A stretch of DNA of 64,000 bases from Rhizobium aethiopicum (GCF_900094625.1 NZ_FMAJ01000010.1:62001-126000); one strand, 5' to 3'. Counted from the stretch's first letter, positions 44,448 to 53,961 are shown. Notes: generated by a model not told the origin, from the sequence alone. Numbers and translations: made by a program.

Positions 44448-45089
44448 ATGACGCAGTCCTTGCTCTTCGGCGCCTTTCTGGCGGCGCTGTTCTACGTGCT
44501 CATTCCGGGACCCGCCTTCCTGCAGCTGCTCGGCATCGGCGCTGGGCAGGGCCGCAAGGCCGGCGCCTTGTTCATGATGGGGCATCTGGTCGGGGATCTC
44601 ATCTGGTCATCGCTGGCGCTGATTGCGATCGTCGGTGCAAAGACGATCGGGACCTTCGTGTTCGATCTGCTCGGGCTCGCCTGCGGCTTCTACCTTGCCT
44701 GGATCGGCTGGAGCGCCGTCAACGCCAAGCCGAAAGCAGATGGGCAGGCGCTTGTCGTGGTCGAGCGGCCATTCCGGCGTGGCCTGATTTTCGGCGTCAC
44801 CAACCCCAAGGGTTATCCGGTGGCGCTTGCCACGTTCACGGCGCTGGTTGCGGGCTCGGCCGGCGCGCTCGATTTCGAGGCGCTGCCCGTGCTTCTCGTT
44901 GTGTCCTTCCTGGGGTTCGTGACCGCCGACATCATCCTGATCGGCATCATTGGCGCGGGTGCGGTGCGCCGTTTCTATCGCGCACATGAGCGGCTGATCG
45001 TGCGCTCGTCCGGCGTGCTGTTCATGGGCTTTGCCGCCCAGGCGCTATGGCATGCAGCGCCCGGCCTCATCGGCTGGCGCAGGGCCTGA
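44448..45089 (+). CDS. LysE family exporter (second)
   Basis: A 213-aa membrane protein with about six helices. Signature FLAALFYVLIPGPAFLQLLGI near the start, GHLVGDLIWSSLALIAIVG, FYLAWIGWSAV and FGVTNPKGYPVALATFTALV. Related to RhtB/LysE exporters but more distant from them than the gene at 39785. Start supported by GAGGGAG. Confidence 0.87.
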   Translation: MTQSLLFGAFLAALFYVLIPGPAFLQLLGIGAGQGRKAGALFMMGHLVGDLIWSSLALIAIVGAKTIGTFVFDLLGLACGFYLAWIGWSAVNAKPKADGQALVVVERPFRRGLIFGVTNPKGYPVALATFTALVAGSAGALDFEALPVLLVVSFLGFVTADIILIGIIGAGAVRRFYRAHERLIVRSSGVLFMGFAAQALWHAAPGLIGWRRA

Positions 45090-45095
45090 CTGCGA

Positions 45096-45526
45096 TCATG
45101 CATTCAGGAAACTGACAATCGATTTCAGCGTCTGGACTTCATGGGGGTCGCCGATCGACATGGCGACCTGCAGCTGGTTTTTATAATAATCGAGGAAATT
45201 GAAACTCGTGCCGTCGGTGACGCTGGAGAGATCGATGATATTGCCGAGCGGATCGATTGCATGCATCGGCAAGGGTTCGGAGATCGCGGCATAGGTGTTC
45301 TGATCGATCAGGCCGCTATCGAAGCTTTGGCGTGCGTAGTTGCGCAGCTCTCCAGGGCTGACCGCAGTGAAATCAGGCCCTTCGTCAAGATTGTCTTCGA
45401 TCTGGAACGAGACCGGAGCCGGAGCCTTGGTCTCGATTGGATATCGGCAGTCTTAGAATTTCTTGCGTTATTAGGGTTGTTTTTAAAAAGCAAACTCTGA
45501 GAAGACCGCAGGGAAAAAATTTCCAT
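45096..45526 (-). pseudogene. Small hypothetical gene with a one-base frameshift
   Basis: From the ATG at 45526 the frame reads MEIFSLRSSQSLLFKNNPNN, then ARNSKTADIQS. At about 45434 it must slip one base to continue ETKAPAPVSFQIEDNLDEGP, then DFTAVSPGELRNYARQSFDS and on to the end FLNA at 45096. Either frame alone is poor: the 3' frame has no start codon for 60 residues, while the joined protein of about 143 aa is well formed, with a conserved-looking MHAIDPLGNIIDLSSVTDG segment. I do not recognise the family. The break may be a mutation, a sequencing error or a programmed shift. A CtrA-type box lies 65 bp upstream. Confidence 0.6.
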
Positions 45527-45590
45527 GGCGCATGTCCCCTGGCAGGAAGATCACCGGAAACTAGCGCTTGCGCGTGATTCGCGTCAATCG

Positions 45591-45606
45591 TTAACAAATG
45601 GTTAAT
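45591..45606 (-). promoter_or_regulatory. CtrA-type box TTAA-N7-TTAAC
   Basis: On the minus strand TTAACCATTTGTTAAC, containing the TTAACCAT 8-mer and a second TTAAC at N7 spacing. It lies 65 bp upstream of the frameshifted gene and 125 bp from the M3 peptidase on the other strand. Confidence 0.5.
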
Positions 45607-45730
45607 TTTCGGCTGTCAAATCTTGTCCACCGCTTCGCCAGACGAGTCAAAAGGCCCGCCGCGACGGCATACCAATTCTGCGGCGGCTCTCCTATATTGA
45701 CCATCCCCGCATACCAAAAGGAATTCTCCG

Positions 45731-47818
45731 ATGCCTTCTCCCCATGATTTCAATCCGGCGCTGGTCAACTGGGATGGTCTACACGGCCTGCCGCGTTTCG
45801 ATGCCATCGATGACGGCGATTTTTCTGCCGCCTTCGACGCGGCGCTCGCCGCGCATGAACAGGAGATCGACGAGATTGCCGGAAACGCCGACGCGCCGAC
45901 CTTCGACAATACGGTGGTAGCGCTGGAGATTGCCGGCGATGCTCTCTCGCGTGTTTCGGCATTGTTCTGGAACAAGGCAGGCGCGCATACCAACGAGCTC
46001 ATCCAGGCGCTCGAGCGGGAGATATCGCCGAAGATGTCACGGCACTATTCGAAGATCGGAATGAATGCCGCGCTTTTTGCCCGCATTGACACGCTTTGGG
46101 AGAACCGCGAGAGCCTCGGCCTGACGCTGGAGCAGACGCGGGTGCTGGAACGCCATTGGAAGGGTTTCGTCAAATCCGGCGCCAAGCTCGAAACACCCGA
46201 GCAGGAGAAGCTCGCGGCGATCAACGAAAAGCTCGCGGGCCTCGGAACGCAGTTCGGTCAGAACGTCCTGGCCGATGAGACAGCCTGGGCGCTCGTGCTT
46301 TCCGAGGGAGCGGAGCTCGACGGGCTGCCGGAATTCCTCCGCGATGCGATGGCGGCAGCGGCGCGCGACCGCGGCGACGAGGGCAAATATGCGGTGACGC
46401 TGTCCCGCTCGATCATCGAGCCATTTCTGACCTTCTCGGAACGCCGGGACCTGCGCGAGCAGGCGTTCAAGGCTTGGGTGGCGCGCGGGGCAAACGGCGG
46501 GGAGACTGACAATCGTGCCGTCATCAAGGAAACGCTTGCGCTGCGCCATGAGGTGGCGAGGCTGCTCGGCTACGGCAATTTCGCCGAACTGAAGCTCGAT
46601 AATACGATGGCGAAGACAGCCGATGCGGTGAACGACCTGCTGAAGGCGGTCTGGGCGCGGGCGGTCAAACGCGCGGGCGAGGAAGAGGTGGACATTGCGA
46701 CGCTGATTGCCGAAGAGGGCCGGAACCACGAGGTGATGCCATGGGACTGGCGGCACTATGCCGAAAAGATCCGGGCGCGGAAGTTCGATTTCTCCGAGGC
46801 CGAACTCAAGCCCTATCTGCAGCTCGAAAAGATCATCGACGCCTGCTTCGACGTGGCGGGCCGGTTGTTCGGTATCCGCGCCGTCGAGAAGAAGGGCGTG
46901 CCGACCTATCATCCCGACGTCAGAGTGTTCGAAATCAGGGACCGGGAGGACAGGCTGGTCGCCCTCTTCCTCGGCGACTATTTCGCCCGCAGCTCGAAAC
47001 GCTCCGGCGCCTGGATGAGCTCGCTGCAATCGCAGCACAGACTGGAGCTGAAGAACGGCCGCCGAGGCGAATTGCCGATCATCTACAATGTCTGCAATTT
47101 CGCCAAGCCGGCCGAAGGCAAGCCGGCGCTGCTGTCGCTCGACGATGCCCGCACGCTGTTCCACGAATTTGGCCATGCGCTGCACGGCATGCTTTCTAAT
47201 GTCACTTACCCTTCCGTTTCCGGCACCGGCGTCTCGCGCGATTTCGTCGAACTGCCTTCGCAGCTCTACGAGCACTGGCTGACGGTTCCCGCCATCCTCA
47301 GGCAATACGCCGTGCATTTCGAGACAGGCGAGCCGATGCCGCAAGTCCTGCTCGACAGGGTACTGGCGGCGCGTACCTTCAATGCCGGCTTCAATACCGT
47401 CGAGTTCACCTCCTCGGCGCTTGTCGATATGGCGTTTCACACCCGGGAGACTGTCGAGGACCCGATGGCGGTGCAGGCTGAGGTGCTGGCCGAGATCGGC
47501 ATGCCGAAGTCGATCGTCATGCGCCATGCCACACCGCACTTCCAGCACATCTTCTCCGGCGGTTATTCGGCCGGCTATTATTCCTACATGTGGTCGGAAG
47601 TTCTCGACGCCGATGCCTTTGCCGCCTTTGAGGAGACGGGCGACGCTTTCAACGGCGAGATGGCGCGCAAGCTCAAGGAAAACATCTATTCCACCGGAGG
47701 CTCGGTCGATCCGGAGGATGCCTACAAGGGCTTCCGCGGCAAGCTGCCGAACCCGAATGCGATGCTGGTCAAAAAGGGCCTCGCCACGTTCGAGGAATTG
47801 ACAGGCAGCGACGCTTAA
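45731..47818 (+). CDS. M3 family oligopeptidase / peptidyl-dipeptidase
   Basis: A 695-aa zinc metallopeptidase of the thimet-oligopeptidase family (PrlC/Dcp). The zinc site LFHEFGHALHGMLSN is HExxH near residue 475, with the third ligand Glu expected in SRDFVELPSQLYEHW. It breaks down short cytoplasmic peptides. No signal peptide is visible, so a cytoplasmic site is likely. Which of PrlC or Dcp it matches better cannot be settled by eye. Confidence 0.92.
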   Translation: MPSPHDFNPALVNWDGLHGLPRFDAIDDGDFSAAFDAALAAHEQEIDEIAGNADAPTFDNTVVALEIAGDALSRVSALFWNKAGAHTNELIQALEREISPKMSRHYSKIGMNAALFARIDTLWENRESLGLTLEQTRVLERHWKGFVKSGAKLETPEQEKLAAINEKLAGLGTQFGQNVLADETAWALVLSEGAELDGLPEFLRDAMAAAARDRGDEGKYAVTLSRSIIEPFLTFSERRDLREQAFKAWVARGANGGETDNRAVIKETLALRHEVARLLGYGNFAELKLDNTMAKTADAVNDLLKAVWARAVKRAGEEEVDIATLIAEEGRNHEVMPWDWRHYAEKIRARKFDFSEAELKPYLQLEKIIDACFDVAGRLFGIRAVEKKGVPTYHPDVRVFEIRDREDRLVALFLGDYFARSSKRSGAWMSSLQSQHRLELKNGRRGELPIIYNVCNFAKPAEGKPALLSLDDARTLFHEFGHALHGMLSNVTYPSVSGTGVSRDFVELPSQLYEHWLTVPAILRQYAVHFETGEPMPQVLLDRVLAARTFNAGFNTVEFTSSALVDMAFHTRETVEDPMAVQAEVLAEIGMPKSIVMRHATPHFQHIFSGGYSAGYYSYMWSEVLDADAFAAFEETGDAFNGEMARKLKENIYSTGGSVDPEDAYKGFRGKLPNPNAMLVKKGLATFEELTGSDA

Positions 47819-47977
47819 GACAGTTTGATGACAGAGAAGCGGGCGGCATGGCGGCAGCCATGCCGCAGCTTTCGCGCGCGACCCCCTTTCGCAATCGCGA
47901 AAAAACCGGTAAGAGCGCGCCAAATGTAAATGGCGCGTCCACTTGGCGTAGCGCCCCAGCCTCAGAGATTATGACAA

Positions 47978-49798
47978 ATGGCACTTCGCAACATCGCGAT
48001 CATCGCGCACGTTGACCATGGCAAGACCACTCTCGTTGACGAGCTCCTGAAACAGTCCGGTTCGTTCCGCGAGAACCAGCGCGTCATGGAACGCGTGATG
48101 GACTCCAACGACATCGAAAAAGAGCGCGGCATCACCATTCTCGCCAAGGCAACGTCGATCGAATGGAAAGACACGCGCATCAACATCGTCGATACGCCCG
48201 GCCACGCCGACTTCGGCGGCGAAGTCGAGCGCATTCTCTCGATGGTGGACGGCGCGATCGTTCTCGTCGACGCTGCCGAAGGCCCGATGCCGCAGACCAA
48301 GTTCGTCGTCGGCAAGGCGCTGAAGGTCGGCCTGCGCCCGATCGTTGCCATCAACAAGATCGACCGTCCCGACGCCCGTGCCGACGAAGTCGTCAACGAA
48401 GTCTTCGACCTCTTCGCCGCCCTCGATGCGACCGACGAGCAGCTCGACTTCCCGATCCTCTACGGTTCCGGCCGCGCCGGCTGGATGAACTACGATCCGG
48501 CAGGCCCGACCGACGAAGGCCTTGCGCCGCTGCTCGACCTCGTCGTCAAGCACGTGCCCGAGCCGAAGGTCGAGGAAGGTCCGTTCCGCATGATCGGCAC
48601 GATCCTCGAAGCCAACAACTTCCTCGGCCGCATCATCACCGGCCGTATCGCCTCCGGCTCGATCAAGCCGAACCAGGCCGTCAAGGTTCTCGGCCAGGAC
48701 GGCAAGCTGATCGAACAGGGCCGTATTTCCAAGATCCTCGCCTTCCGCGGCATCGAGCGCCAGCCGATCGAGGAAGCGCATGCGGGCGACATCGTTGCGA
48801 TCGCCGGCCTTTCCAAGGGCACGGTCGCCGACACCTTCTGCGATCCGTCCGTCACGGAAGCCATGAAGGCGCAGCCGATCGATCCGCCGACCGTCACCAT
48901 GTCCTTCATCGTCAACGATTCGCCGCTTGCCGGCACCGAAGGCGACAAGGTGACCTCACGCGTCATCCGCGACCGCCTGCTCAAGGAAGCCGAAGGCAAC
49001 GTTGCCCTCAAGATCGAGGAAAGCGCCGACAAGGACTCGTTCTTCGTTTCCGGCCGCGGCGAACTTCAGCTCGCCGTTCTGATCGAAAACATGCGCCGCG
49101 AAGGCTTCGAGCTTGCCGTTTCGCGTCCGCGTGTCGTCATGCACAAGGATGACAGCGGCCAGCTTCTGGAGCCGATCGAAGAAGTCCTGATCGACGTCGA
49201 TGAAGAGCATTCCGGCGTCGTCGTGCAGAAGATGTCGGAGCGCAAGGCCGAAATGGTCGAGCTTCGTCCGTCGGGCGGCAACCGCGTCCGTCTGGTCTTC
49301 TACGCGCCGACCCGCGGCCTGATCGGCTACCAGTCGGAACTGCTGACGGATACGCGCGGCACCGCAATCATGAACCGCCTGTTCCACAGCTACCAGCCTT
49401 ACAAGGGCGAGATCGGCGGCCGGGTCAACGGCGTACTGCTGGCCAATGAACCCGGCGAAGCCGTTGCCTATGCGCTGTTCAACCTGGAAGACCGCGGTCC
49501 GATGATCATCGACGCCGGTGAAAAGGTCTATATGGGCATGATCATCGGCATCCATACGCGCGACAACGACCTCGAGGTCAATGTACTGAAGGGCAAGAAG
49601 CTGACCAACATCCGCGCCGCCGGCAAGGACGAAGCCGTCAAGCTTACCCCGCCGATCCGCATGACGCTCGAGCGTGCACTTTCCTGGATCCAGGAAGACG
49701 AGCTGGTCGAGGTAACGCCCAAGTCCATTCGCCTGCGCAAGATGTATCTCGACGCCAACGACCGCAAGCGGATCGAAAAGACGAAGGCGGCTCTCTAA
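47978..49798 (+). CDS. typA: Translational GTPase TypA/BipA
   Basis: A 606-aa ribosome-binding GTPase related to EF-G, involved in stress and cold adaptation and 50S assembly. G motifs: IIAHVDHGKTTLVDELL, DTPGHADFGGEVE, NKIDRPDARADEV. Then domain II, the EF-G-like domains III and V (LRPSGGNRVRLVFYAPTRGL) and the TypA C-terminal domain ending RIEKTKAAL. Full length. Confidence 0.96.
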   Translation: MALRNIAIIAHVDHGKTTLVDELLKQSGSFRENQRVMERVMDSNDIEKERGITILAKATSIEWKDTRINIVDTPGHADFGGEVERILSMVDGAIVLVDAAEGPMPQTKFVVGKALKVGLRPIVAINKIDRPDARADEVVNEVFDLFAALDATDEQLDFPILYGSGRAGWMNYDPAGPTDEGLAPLLDLVVKHVPEPKVEEGPFRMIGTILEANNFLGRIITGRIASGSIKPNQAVKVLGQDGKLIEQGRISKILAFRGIERQPIEEAHAGDIVAIAGLSKGTVADTFCDPSVTEAMKAQPIDPPTVTMSFIVNDSPLAGTEGDKVTSRVIRDRLLKEAEGNVALKIEESADKDSFFVSGRGELQLAVLIENMRREGFELAVSRPRVVMHKDDSGQLLEPIEEVLIDVDEEHSGVVVQKMSERKAEMVELRPSGGNRVRLVFYAPTRGLIGYQSELLTDTRGTAIMNRLFHSYQPYKGEIGGRVNGVLLANEPGEAVAYALFNLEDRGPMIIDAGEKVYMGMIIGIHTRDNDLEVNVLKGKKLTNIRAAGKDEAVKLTPPIRMTLERALSWIQEDELVEVTPKSIRLRKMYLDANDRKRIEKTKAAL

Positions 49799-49822
49799 GG
49801 TTTCCTCGAGACCCTGTTTTAG

Positions 49823-49852
49823 AACCCCGGCCTTTGCGCCGGGGTTTTTTAT
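49823..49852 (+). terminator. Intrinsic terminator after typA
   Basis: AACCCCGGC/GCCGGGGTT, 9-bp stem with a CTTTGC loop, followed by TTTTTTATT. Confidence 0.93.
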
Positions 49853-49886
49853 TGTGCGCTGCGTCGATTCCAGCTTGTGACAATCG

Positions 49887-49901
49887 TTAAAAAAGCGTTA
49901 A
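49887..49901 (+). promoter_or_regulatory. CtrA-type box TTAA-N7-TTAA, with a second half site
   Basis: TTAA-AAAAGCG-TTAA, about 100 bp before the GNAT gene; a further ATGGTTAA (complement of TTAACCAT) is at 49962-49969. Confidence 0.4.
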
Positions 49902-49998
49902 AATTTGACCATCGTCCACATGTTAAGTCTGTGGGCAATCGAGCCGAATGCATCGTCGCATATGGTTAATTGCCCCCGGCAGGACCAGAGTAAACGTT

Positions 49999-50505
49999 AT
50001 GAAGACGTTGTCGATCGATGTCCGGCGGGCCGAACCGCACGATGCCCGAGCCATTTCGGAAACGCACAGGCTCGCCTGGCAACACACCTATGCGGGCATC
50101 ATTCCGCATCGCGCCCTGACGCAGATGATCGAGCGGCGAGGCGAAAATTGGTGGCGCAAGGCCACCCGCGGGCCGGCGACGTTGCTGGTTCTCGATGTGG
50201 CAGGAACAGTCGCCGGCTATGCGACGCTCGGTCTTAACCGCGCCCGCGCACTGCCGCAGGAAGGCGAAATCTACGAGCTTTATCTTCGCCCCGAATATCA
50301 GGGCATCGGTCTCGGCAGGATGTTGTTCGGCGAGGCGCGTCGGCTGCTGAAGTCGCTCGGCTGCAACGGGCTGGTCGTCTGGTGCCTTGAGGAAAACGAG
50401 ACCGCCAGCCGCTTCTACCGCCATCACGGCGGCGTCGATTTCTGCGAAGGCATGGAAAATTTCGACCACAAGCAGTTGAAGAAGATCGGCTTCATCTGGA
50501 ACTGA
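49999..50505 (+). CDS. GNAT acetyltransferase
   Basis: A 168-aa GNAT enzyme: VRRAEPHDARAISETHRLAWQ, EIYELYLRPEYQGIGLGRML with the acetyl-CoA pyrophosphate loop (QGIGLGR), and CLEENETASRFYRHHGG. Similar to ribosomal-protein-type or RimI-like members but the target is unknown. The ATG at 49999 puts the family domain at the N-terminus. Confidence 0.85.
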   Translation: MKTLSIDVRRAEPHDARAISETHRLAWQHTYAGIIPHRALTQMIERRGENWWRKATRGPATLLVLDVAGTVAGYATLGLNRARALPQEGEIYELYLRPEYQGIGLGRMLFGEARRLLKSLGCNGLVVWCLEENETASRFYRHHGGVDFCEGMENFDHKQLKKIGFIWN

Positions 50506-50655
50506 AACCGCTCGGCTCGCGGTTCGCTCATCTCTGACTAGAATTTGGAAGTGGTTGCGCGCTGGTGTCATCACGCATTGGTGATCTCCAATGTTGCGTT
50601 GCCGCATGAAACCGATTATCTGGCTGCGAGCAATTCAACCTCGCAGGAGTTTCGT

Positions 50656-51192
50656 ATGCGCATCGACGCCGTTTCAATCGGTAAGAATCCACCTGAAGAC
50701 GTCAACGTTATCGTCGAGGTTCCGGTCGGCGGTCATCCGATCAAGTATGAAATGGACAAGGACGCCGGCACGCTGGTCGTCGATCGTTTCCTCTATACGC
50801 CGATGACTTACCCGGGCAATTACGGCTTTGTACCGCACACCCTGTCTGAAGACGGCGACCCGATCGACGTGCTGATCGCCAGCACCCGGCCGCTGGTTCC
50901 GGGCTGCGTCATCAACGTGCGACCGATCGGCGTCCTGAAGATGGAAGACAATTCTGGCAAGGACGAGAAGATCATTGCCGTGCCGTCGCCGAAGCTGACG
51001 CTGCGCTACGAGAAGGTGAAGGATTACACCGATCTTCCCGAGATCACGCTGAAGCAGATCGAGCACTTCTTCGAGCACTACAAGGATCTGGAGCCCGGCA
51101 AGTGGGTGAAGATCTACGGCTGGGGCGACTCGAAGGAAGCCGGCGCCCTCATCCTCGAAGCCATCGAGCGTGCGAAGACGACGAAGGGCTGA
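50656..51192 (+). CDS. ppa: Inorganic pyrophosphatase
   Basis: A 178-aa family I pyrophosphatase. Active-site segments: VPVGGHPIKYEMDKDAG, YPGNYGFVPHTL, SEDGDPIDVLIAST with the metal-binding Asp residues, and KDYTDLPEITLKQIEHFFEHY. Length is normal. CAGGAG stands 7 nt before the ATG. Its terminator lies inside the convergent yggU gene. Confidence 0.96.
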   Translation: MRIDAVSIGKNPPEDVNVIVEVPVGGHPIKYEMDKDAGTLVVDRFLYTPMTYPGNYGFVPHTLSEDGDPIDVLIASTRPLVPGCVINVRPIGVLKMEDNSGKDEKIIAVPSPKLTLRYEKVKDYTDLPEITLKQIEHFFEHYKDLEPGKWVKIYGWGDSKEAGALILEAIERAKTTKG

Positions 51193-51196
51193 TCGA

Positions 51197-51508
51197 TCAG
51201 CCAAAAAACGCTTCGAGCTTTTTTGCCAAATCCTCCGGATCGCCGTCGATCCGGAGGATTTTTTTGCGCGCGGTCTCGCCGGAGACAAGGCTGACGGAAG
51301 ATTTGGGTATGCGCAGGGATTCTGCGACCAGAAGGATGAGGGCTTTGTTGGCCTTGCCCTTCTCAGGCACTGATGTAACGCGTGCCTTCAGATGCGTTTC
51401 GCCTTCGCCATCCGCTTCGATGCCGTCTATCGCGTCACGCCCGCCATTCGGCGTGAGACGAACGGCAAGGCGCAAATGATCGTCAAATATCTTCCAAGGA
51501 CGGTTCAC
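51197..51508 (-). CDS. yggU: DUF167 (YggU) family protein
   Basis: A 103-aa protein of the DUF167/UPF0235 family, common and without known function: VRLTPNGGRDAIDGIEADGE, then LKARVTSVPEKGKANKALI and SVSLVSGETARKKILRIDG. Its last 25 codons contain the hairpin that serves as ppa terminator on the other strand. The start overlaps the yggT stop by 4 bp. Confidence 0.87.
   Translation of the reverse strand: MNRPWKIFDDHLRLAVRLTPNGGRDAIDGIEADGEGETHLKARVTSVPEKGKANKALILLVAESLRIPKSSVSLVSGETARKKILRIDGDPEDLAKKLEAFFG
51228..51265 (+). terminator. ppa terminator embedded in yggU
   Basis: AAATCCTCCGGAT pairs with ATCCGGAGGATTT, 13 perfect bp (15 with the inner CG pairs), and runs into seven T on the plus strand. 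It starts 36 bp after the ppa stop and lies within the coding part of the convergent yggU. Confidence 0.88.
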
Positions 51509-51804
51509 ATGCGAACGCCGAAGATTGGCGCAACGCTGGTCGCCAGCAGCATGCGGATGAAGAAGATTATCAGAAGCAGAATGATCGGAGAAATATCGAT
51601 GCCACCGAGATTGGGCAGAAAGCGGCGGATCGGACGCAGGGCAGGCTCGGTGATGTTGTAGAGGAACGTCCCAATCTGATTGACGAATTGGTTATGGGAG
51701 TTGATGACGTTGAATGCGTAGAGCCACGAGAAGATGGCGCTGCCGACCAAAATCCAGATATAAATTTGCAAAGCTAAATCAATAGTGGCCAGCAGCGCAT
51801 ACAT
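51505..51804 (-). CDS. yggT: YggT family membrane protein
   Basis: A 99-aa inner-membrane protein with two YggT helix pairs: MYALLATIDLALQIYIWILV, FSWLYAFNVIN, then EPALRPIRRFLPNLGGIDIS and an IILLLIIFFIRMLL helix. GGAG precedes the second of two close ATG codons at the right distance. Paired with yggU, as in many bacteria. Confidence 0.88.
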   Translation of the reverse strand: MYALLATIDLALQIYIWILVGSAIFSWLYAFNVINSHNQFVNQIGTFLYNITEPALRPIRRFLPNLGGIDISPIILLLIIFFIRMLLATSVAPIFGVRM

Positions 51805-51945
51805 CGTCATCTCCAAATTTCGTTGTTGACAGACATGTAGACATTGGCGACTAAACGGGCAAGTGCCGTGTCGAAACGCATGGCAGAACATGTTTAACGG
51901 GCGGCCTCGCAGCCATTCCGGCGCCCGCTTCCTCGGACAAGACCC

Positions 51946-53193
51946 ATGTCGTTTTCGCCCACCGGAGACCGTTTTGCCGCGTTTCGGCATCCGTCCTACA
52001 CGCGCTTCTTCTTTGCGCGCTTTCTGCTGTCCTTCTCGCAGCAGATCGTCAGCGTCGCCGTCGGCTGGCAGATGTACGACCAGACGGGCAAGGCGATCTA
52101 TCTCGGCCTGATCGGGCTTGTACAGTTCCTGCCGTCGCTGCTGCTCATCCTCGTCACCGGTTCGGTGGCCGACCGGCACAATCGGCGCGCCATCGCCGCC
52201 CTCTGCTCGCTGGTGGGCGCGTTCTGCACGCTGGCGCTGCTCATCATGACGGCGACGGAGACCTTCTCGCCCTGGCCGGTGTTTGCGGTGCTTCTGATTT
52301 TCGGCGTCGAACGCGCCTTCATGTCGCCGGCGGTGCAGTCTCTCGCACCCAATCTTGTGCCGGAGCACGCGCTTTCCAATGCCATCGCCTGGAATTCGTC
52401 GTCCTGGCAGCTTGCCGCGATCACCGGGCCGGTCATCGGCGGCCTGCTCTACGGCCTCAGCGCTTCGACCGCCTATACGGTGGCGGTGATCTTTTCCATC
52501 CTCGGCGCGGCTCTGCTCTTCACGATCCCGAAGCCGGAACAGAAGACGACGGGCGAGGCCAAGAGCTGGGCAATGATCCTCGGCGGCTTCAGTTTCATCC
52601 GCGCTGAAAAGGTTGTGCTCGGCGCGATCTCGCTCGATCTCTTCGCGGTGCTGCTCGGCGGCGCCACCGCACTGATGCCGATTTTCGCCCGCGATATTCT
52701 CACGCTCGGTCCCTGGGGGCTAGGACTGCTGCGTGCAGCGCCGGGGCTCGGCGCCATCGTCATGGCGATCTTCCTTGCGGCCTATCCGCTGAAACACCGC
52801 GCCGGCCTCTACATGTTCATCGGCGTCGCTCTCTTCGGTGTCGGCACCATCATCTTCGGGGCCTCGACCAATACCGAAGTTTCGATTGCAGCGCTGGCGC
52901 TGATGGGGGCGGCCGACATGATATCGGTCTATGTGCGCGAGAGCCTGATCGCGCTCTGGACGCCCGACCATCTGCGTGGCCGTGTCAATGCGGTCAACAT
53001 GGTCTTTGTCGGTGCTTCGAACGAGCTTGGAGAATTCAGGGCGGGCACGATGGCATCGGTCTTCGGCGCGGTGCCGGCGGTCATCATCGGCGGCATCGGA
53101 ACGCTGGCGGTGGCGGCGATCTGGGCTTCCAGTTTTCCCAAGCTGCGCAGGATCGACACGCTCGACGCGCCCGCCCAATCCCTTCAAGCCTGA
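51946..53193 (+). CDS. MFS transporter, EntS-like
   Basis: A 415-aa major-facilitator protein with twelve predicted helices of the MFS_3 group (EntS and relatives): FARFLLSFSQQIVSVAVGWQ, TGSVADRHNRRAIAALC with the conserved loop motif, ERAFMSPAVQSLAPNLVP, AIAWNSSSWQLAAITGPVIGG and ESLIALWTPDHLRGRVNAVN. Members export siderophores or drugs. No siderophore genes are near. Confidence 0.88.
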   Translation: MSFSPTGDRFAAFRHPSYTRFFFARFLLSFSQQIVSVAVGWQMYDQTGKAIYLGLIGLVQFLPSLLLILVTGSVADRHNRRAIAALCSLVGAFCTLALLIMTATETFSPWPVFAVLLIFGVERAFMSPAVQSLAPNLVPEHALSNAIAWNSSSWQLAAITGPVIGGLLYGLSASTAYTVAVIFSILGAALLFTIPKPEQKTTGEAKSWAMILGGFSFIRAEKVVLGAISLDLFAVLLGGATALMPIFARDILTLGPWGLGLLRAAPGLGAIVMAIFLAAYPLKHRAGLYMFIGVALFGVGTIIFGASTNTEVSIAALALMGAADMISVYVRESLIALWTPDHLRGRVNAVNMVFVGASNELGEFRAGTMASVFGAVPAVIIGGIGTLAVAAIWASSFPKLRRIDTLDAPAQSLQA

Positions 53194-53208
53194 ATCATTT
53201 TGAAAGGA

Positions 53209-53961
53209 TTATGCGCGGAGCGCGATAGACGGTGTCGCCTTCGCCGACTTTCCCTCGAAGACCAGATCGAGGAATTCTGTCAGCCAGGCTTTCAGAGGCG
53301 CGTCGAACAGCATGCGGCCTTCGAGATGTTCGCGGCCCTGTTGGGCGTTCGGCAGAATGAAGCGGTGCGCGCCGTGCACGACCCAGCGATGCATCATCAC
53401 CCGCGTGAGTTCGGCATGGAATTGCAGACCCCAGGCGTTGCCGTCGTAACGGAAGGCCTGGTTCGGGTAGGCATCGCCTTCGGCTAGCAGTTCGGCGCCG
53501 TGCGGCAGCTCAAAGCCTTCGCGGTGAAAATGATAGACCATCCTCGGCCAGTGCATCAGCAGGCGGCCTTTCTCGGTCGGGTGCAGCGGGTACCAGCCGA
53601 TCTCCGTCGAGCCATCGGCATTCGGCTGCACTTTGCCGCCGAGCTGACGCACCAGCATCTGGGCGCCGAGGCAGATGCCGAGAAAGGGGCGCCTCTCCCT
53701 GAGCGGGACCTCGATCCAGTCGATCTCCTTCTTGATGAAGTCATCGGGATCATTGGCGCTCATCGGTCCGCCGAAGACGACGGCGCCGGCATGGTCTGCG
53801 AGCGTCGTCGGAAGCGGATCGCCGAGGACCGGGCGACGGATATCGAGGCCGTAGCCTTTTTCGACCAATAATTGCCCGACACGGCCGGGGCTAGAGCGCT
53901 CCTGATGCAGGACGATGAGGATCGGGCGCCGGTCGCGCTGCGGATTTTGCTCAGTCGGCAT
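53209..53961 (-). CDS. Class I glutamine amidotransferase-like protein
   Basis: A 250-aa protein of the GMP-synthase-type GATase family without a partner domain: FLGICLGAQMLVRQL with the nucleophilic Cys, GLQFHAELT with His and Glu of the triad. Relatives act in gamma-glutamyl or purine-related reactions; exact role unknown. Its start codon lies inside the end of the TerB-like gene, overlapping by 11 bp. Confidence 0.83.
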   Translation of the reverse strand: MPTEQNPQRDRRPILIVLHQERSSPGRVGQLLVEKGYGLDIRRPVLGDPLPTTLADHAGAVVFGGPMSANDPDDFIKKEIDWIEVPLRERRPFLGICLGAQMLVRQLGGKVQPNADGSTEIGWYPLHPTEKGRLLMHWPRMVYHFHREGFELPHGAELLAEGDAYPNQAFRYDGNAWGLQFHAELTRVMMHRWVVHGAHRFILPNAQQGREHLEGRMLFDAPLKAWLTEFLDLVFEGKSAKATPSIALRA

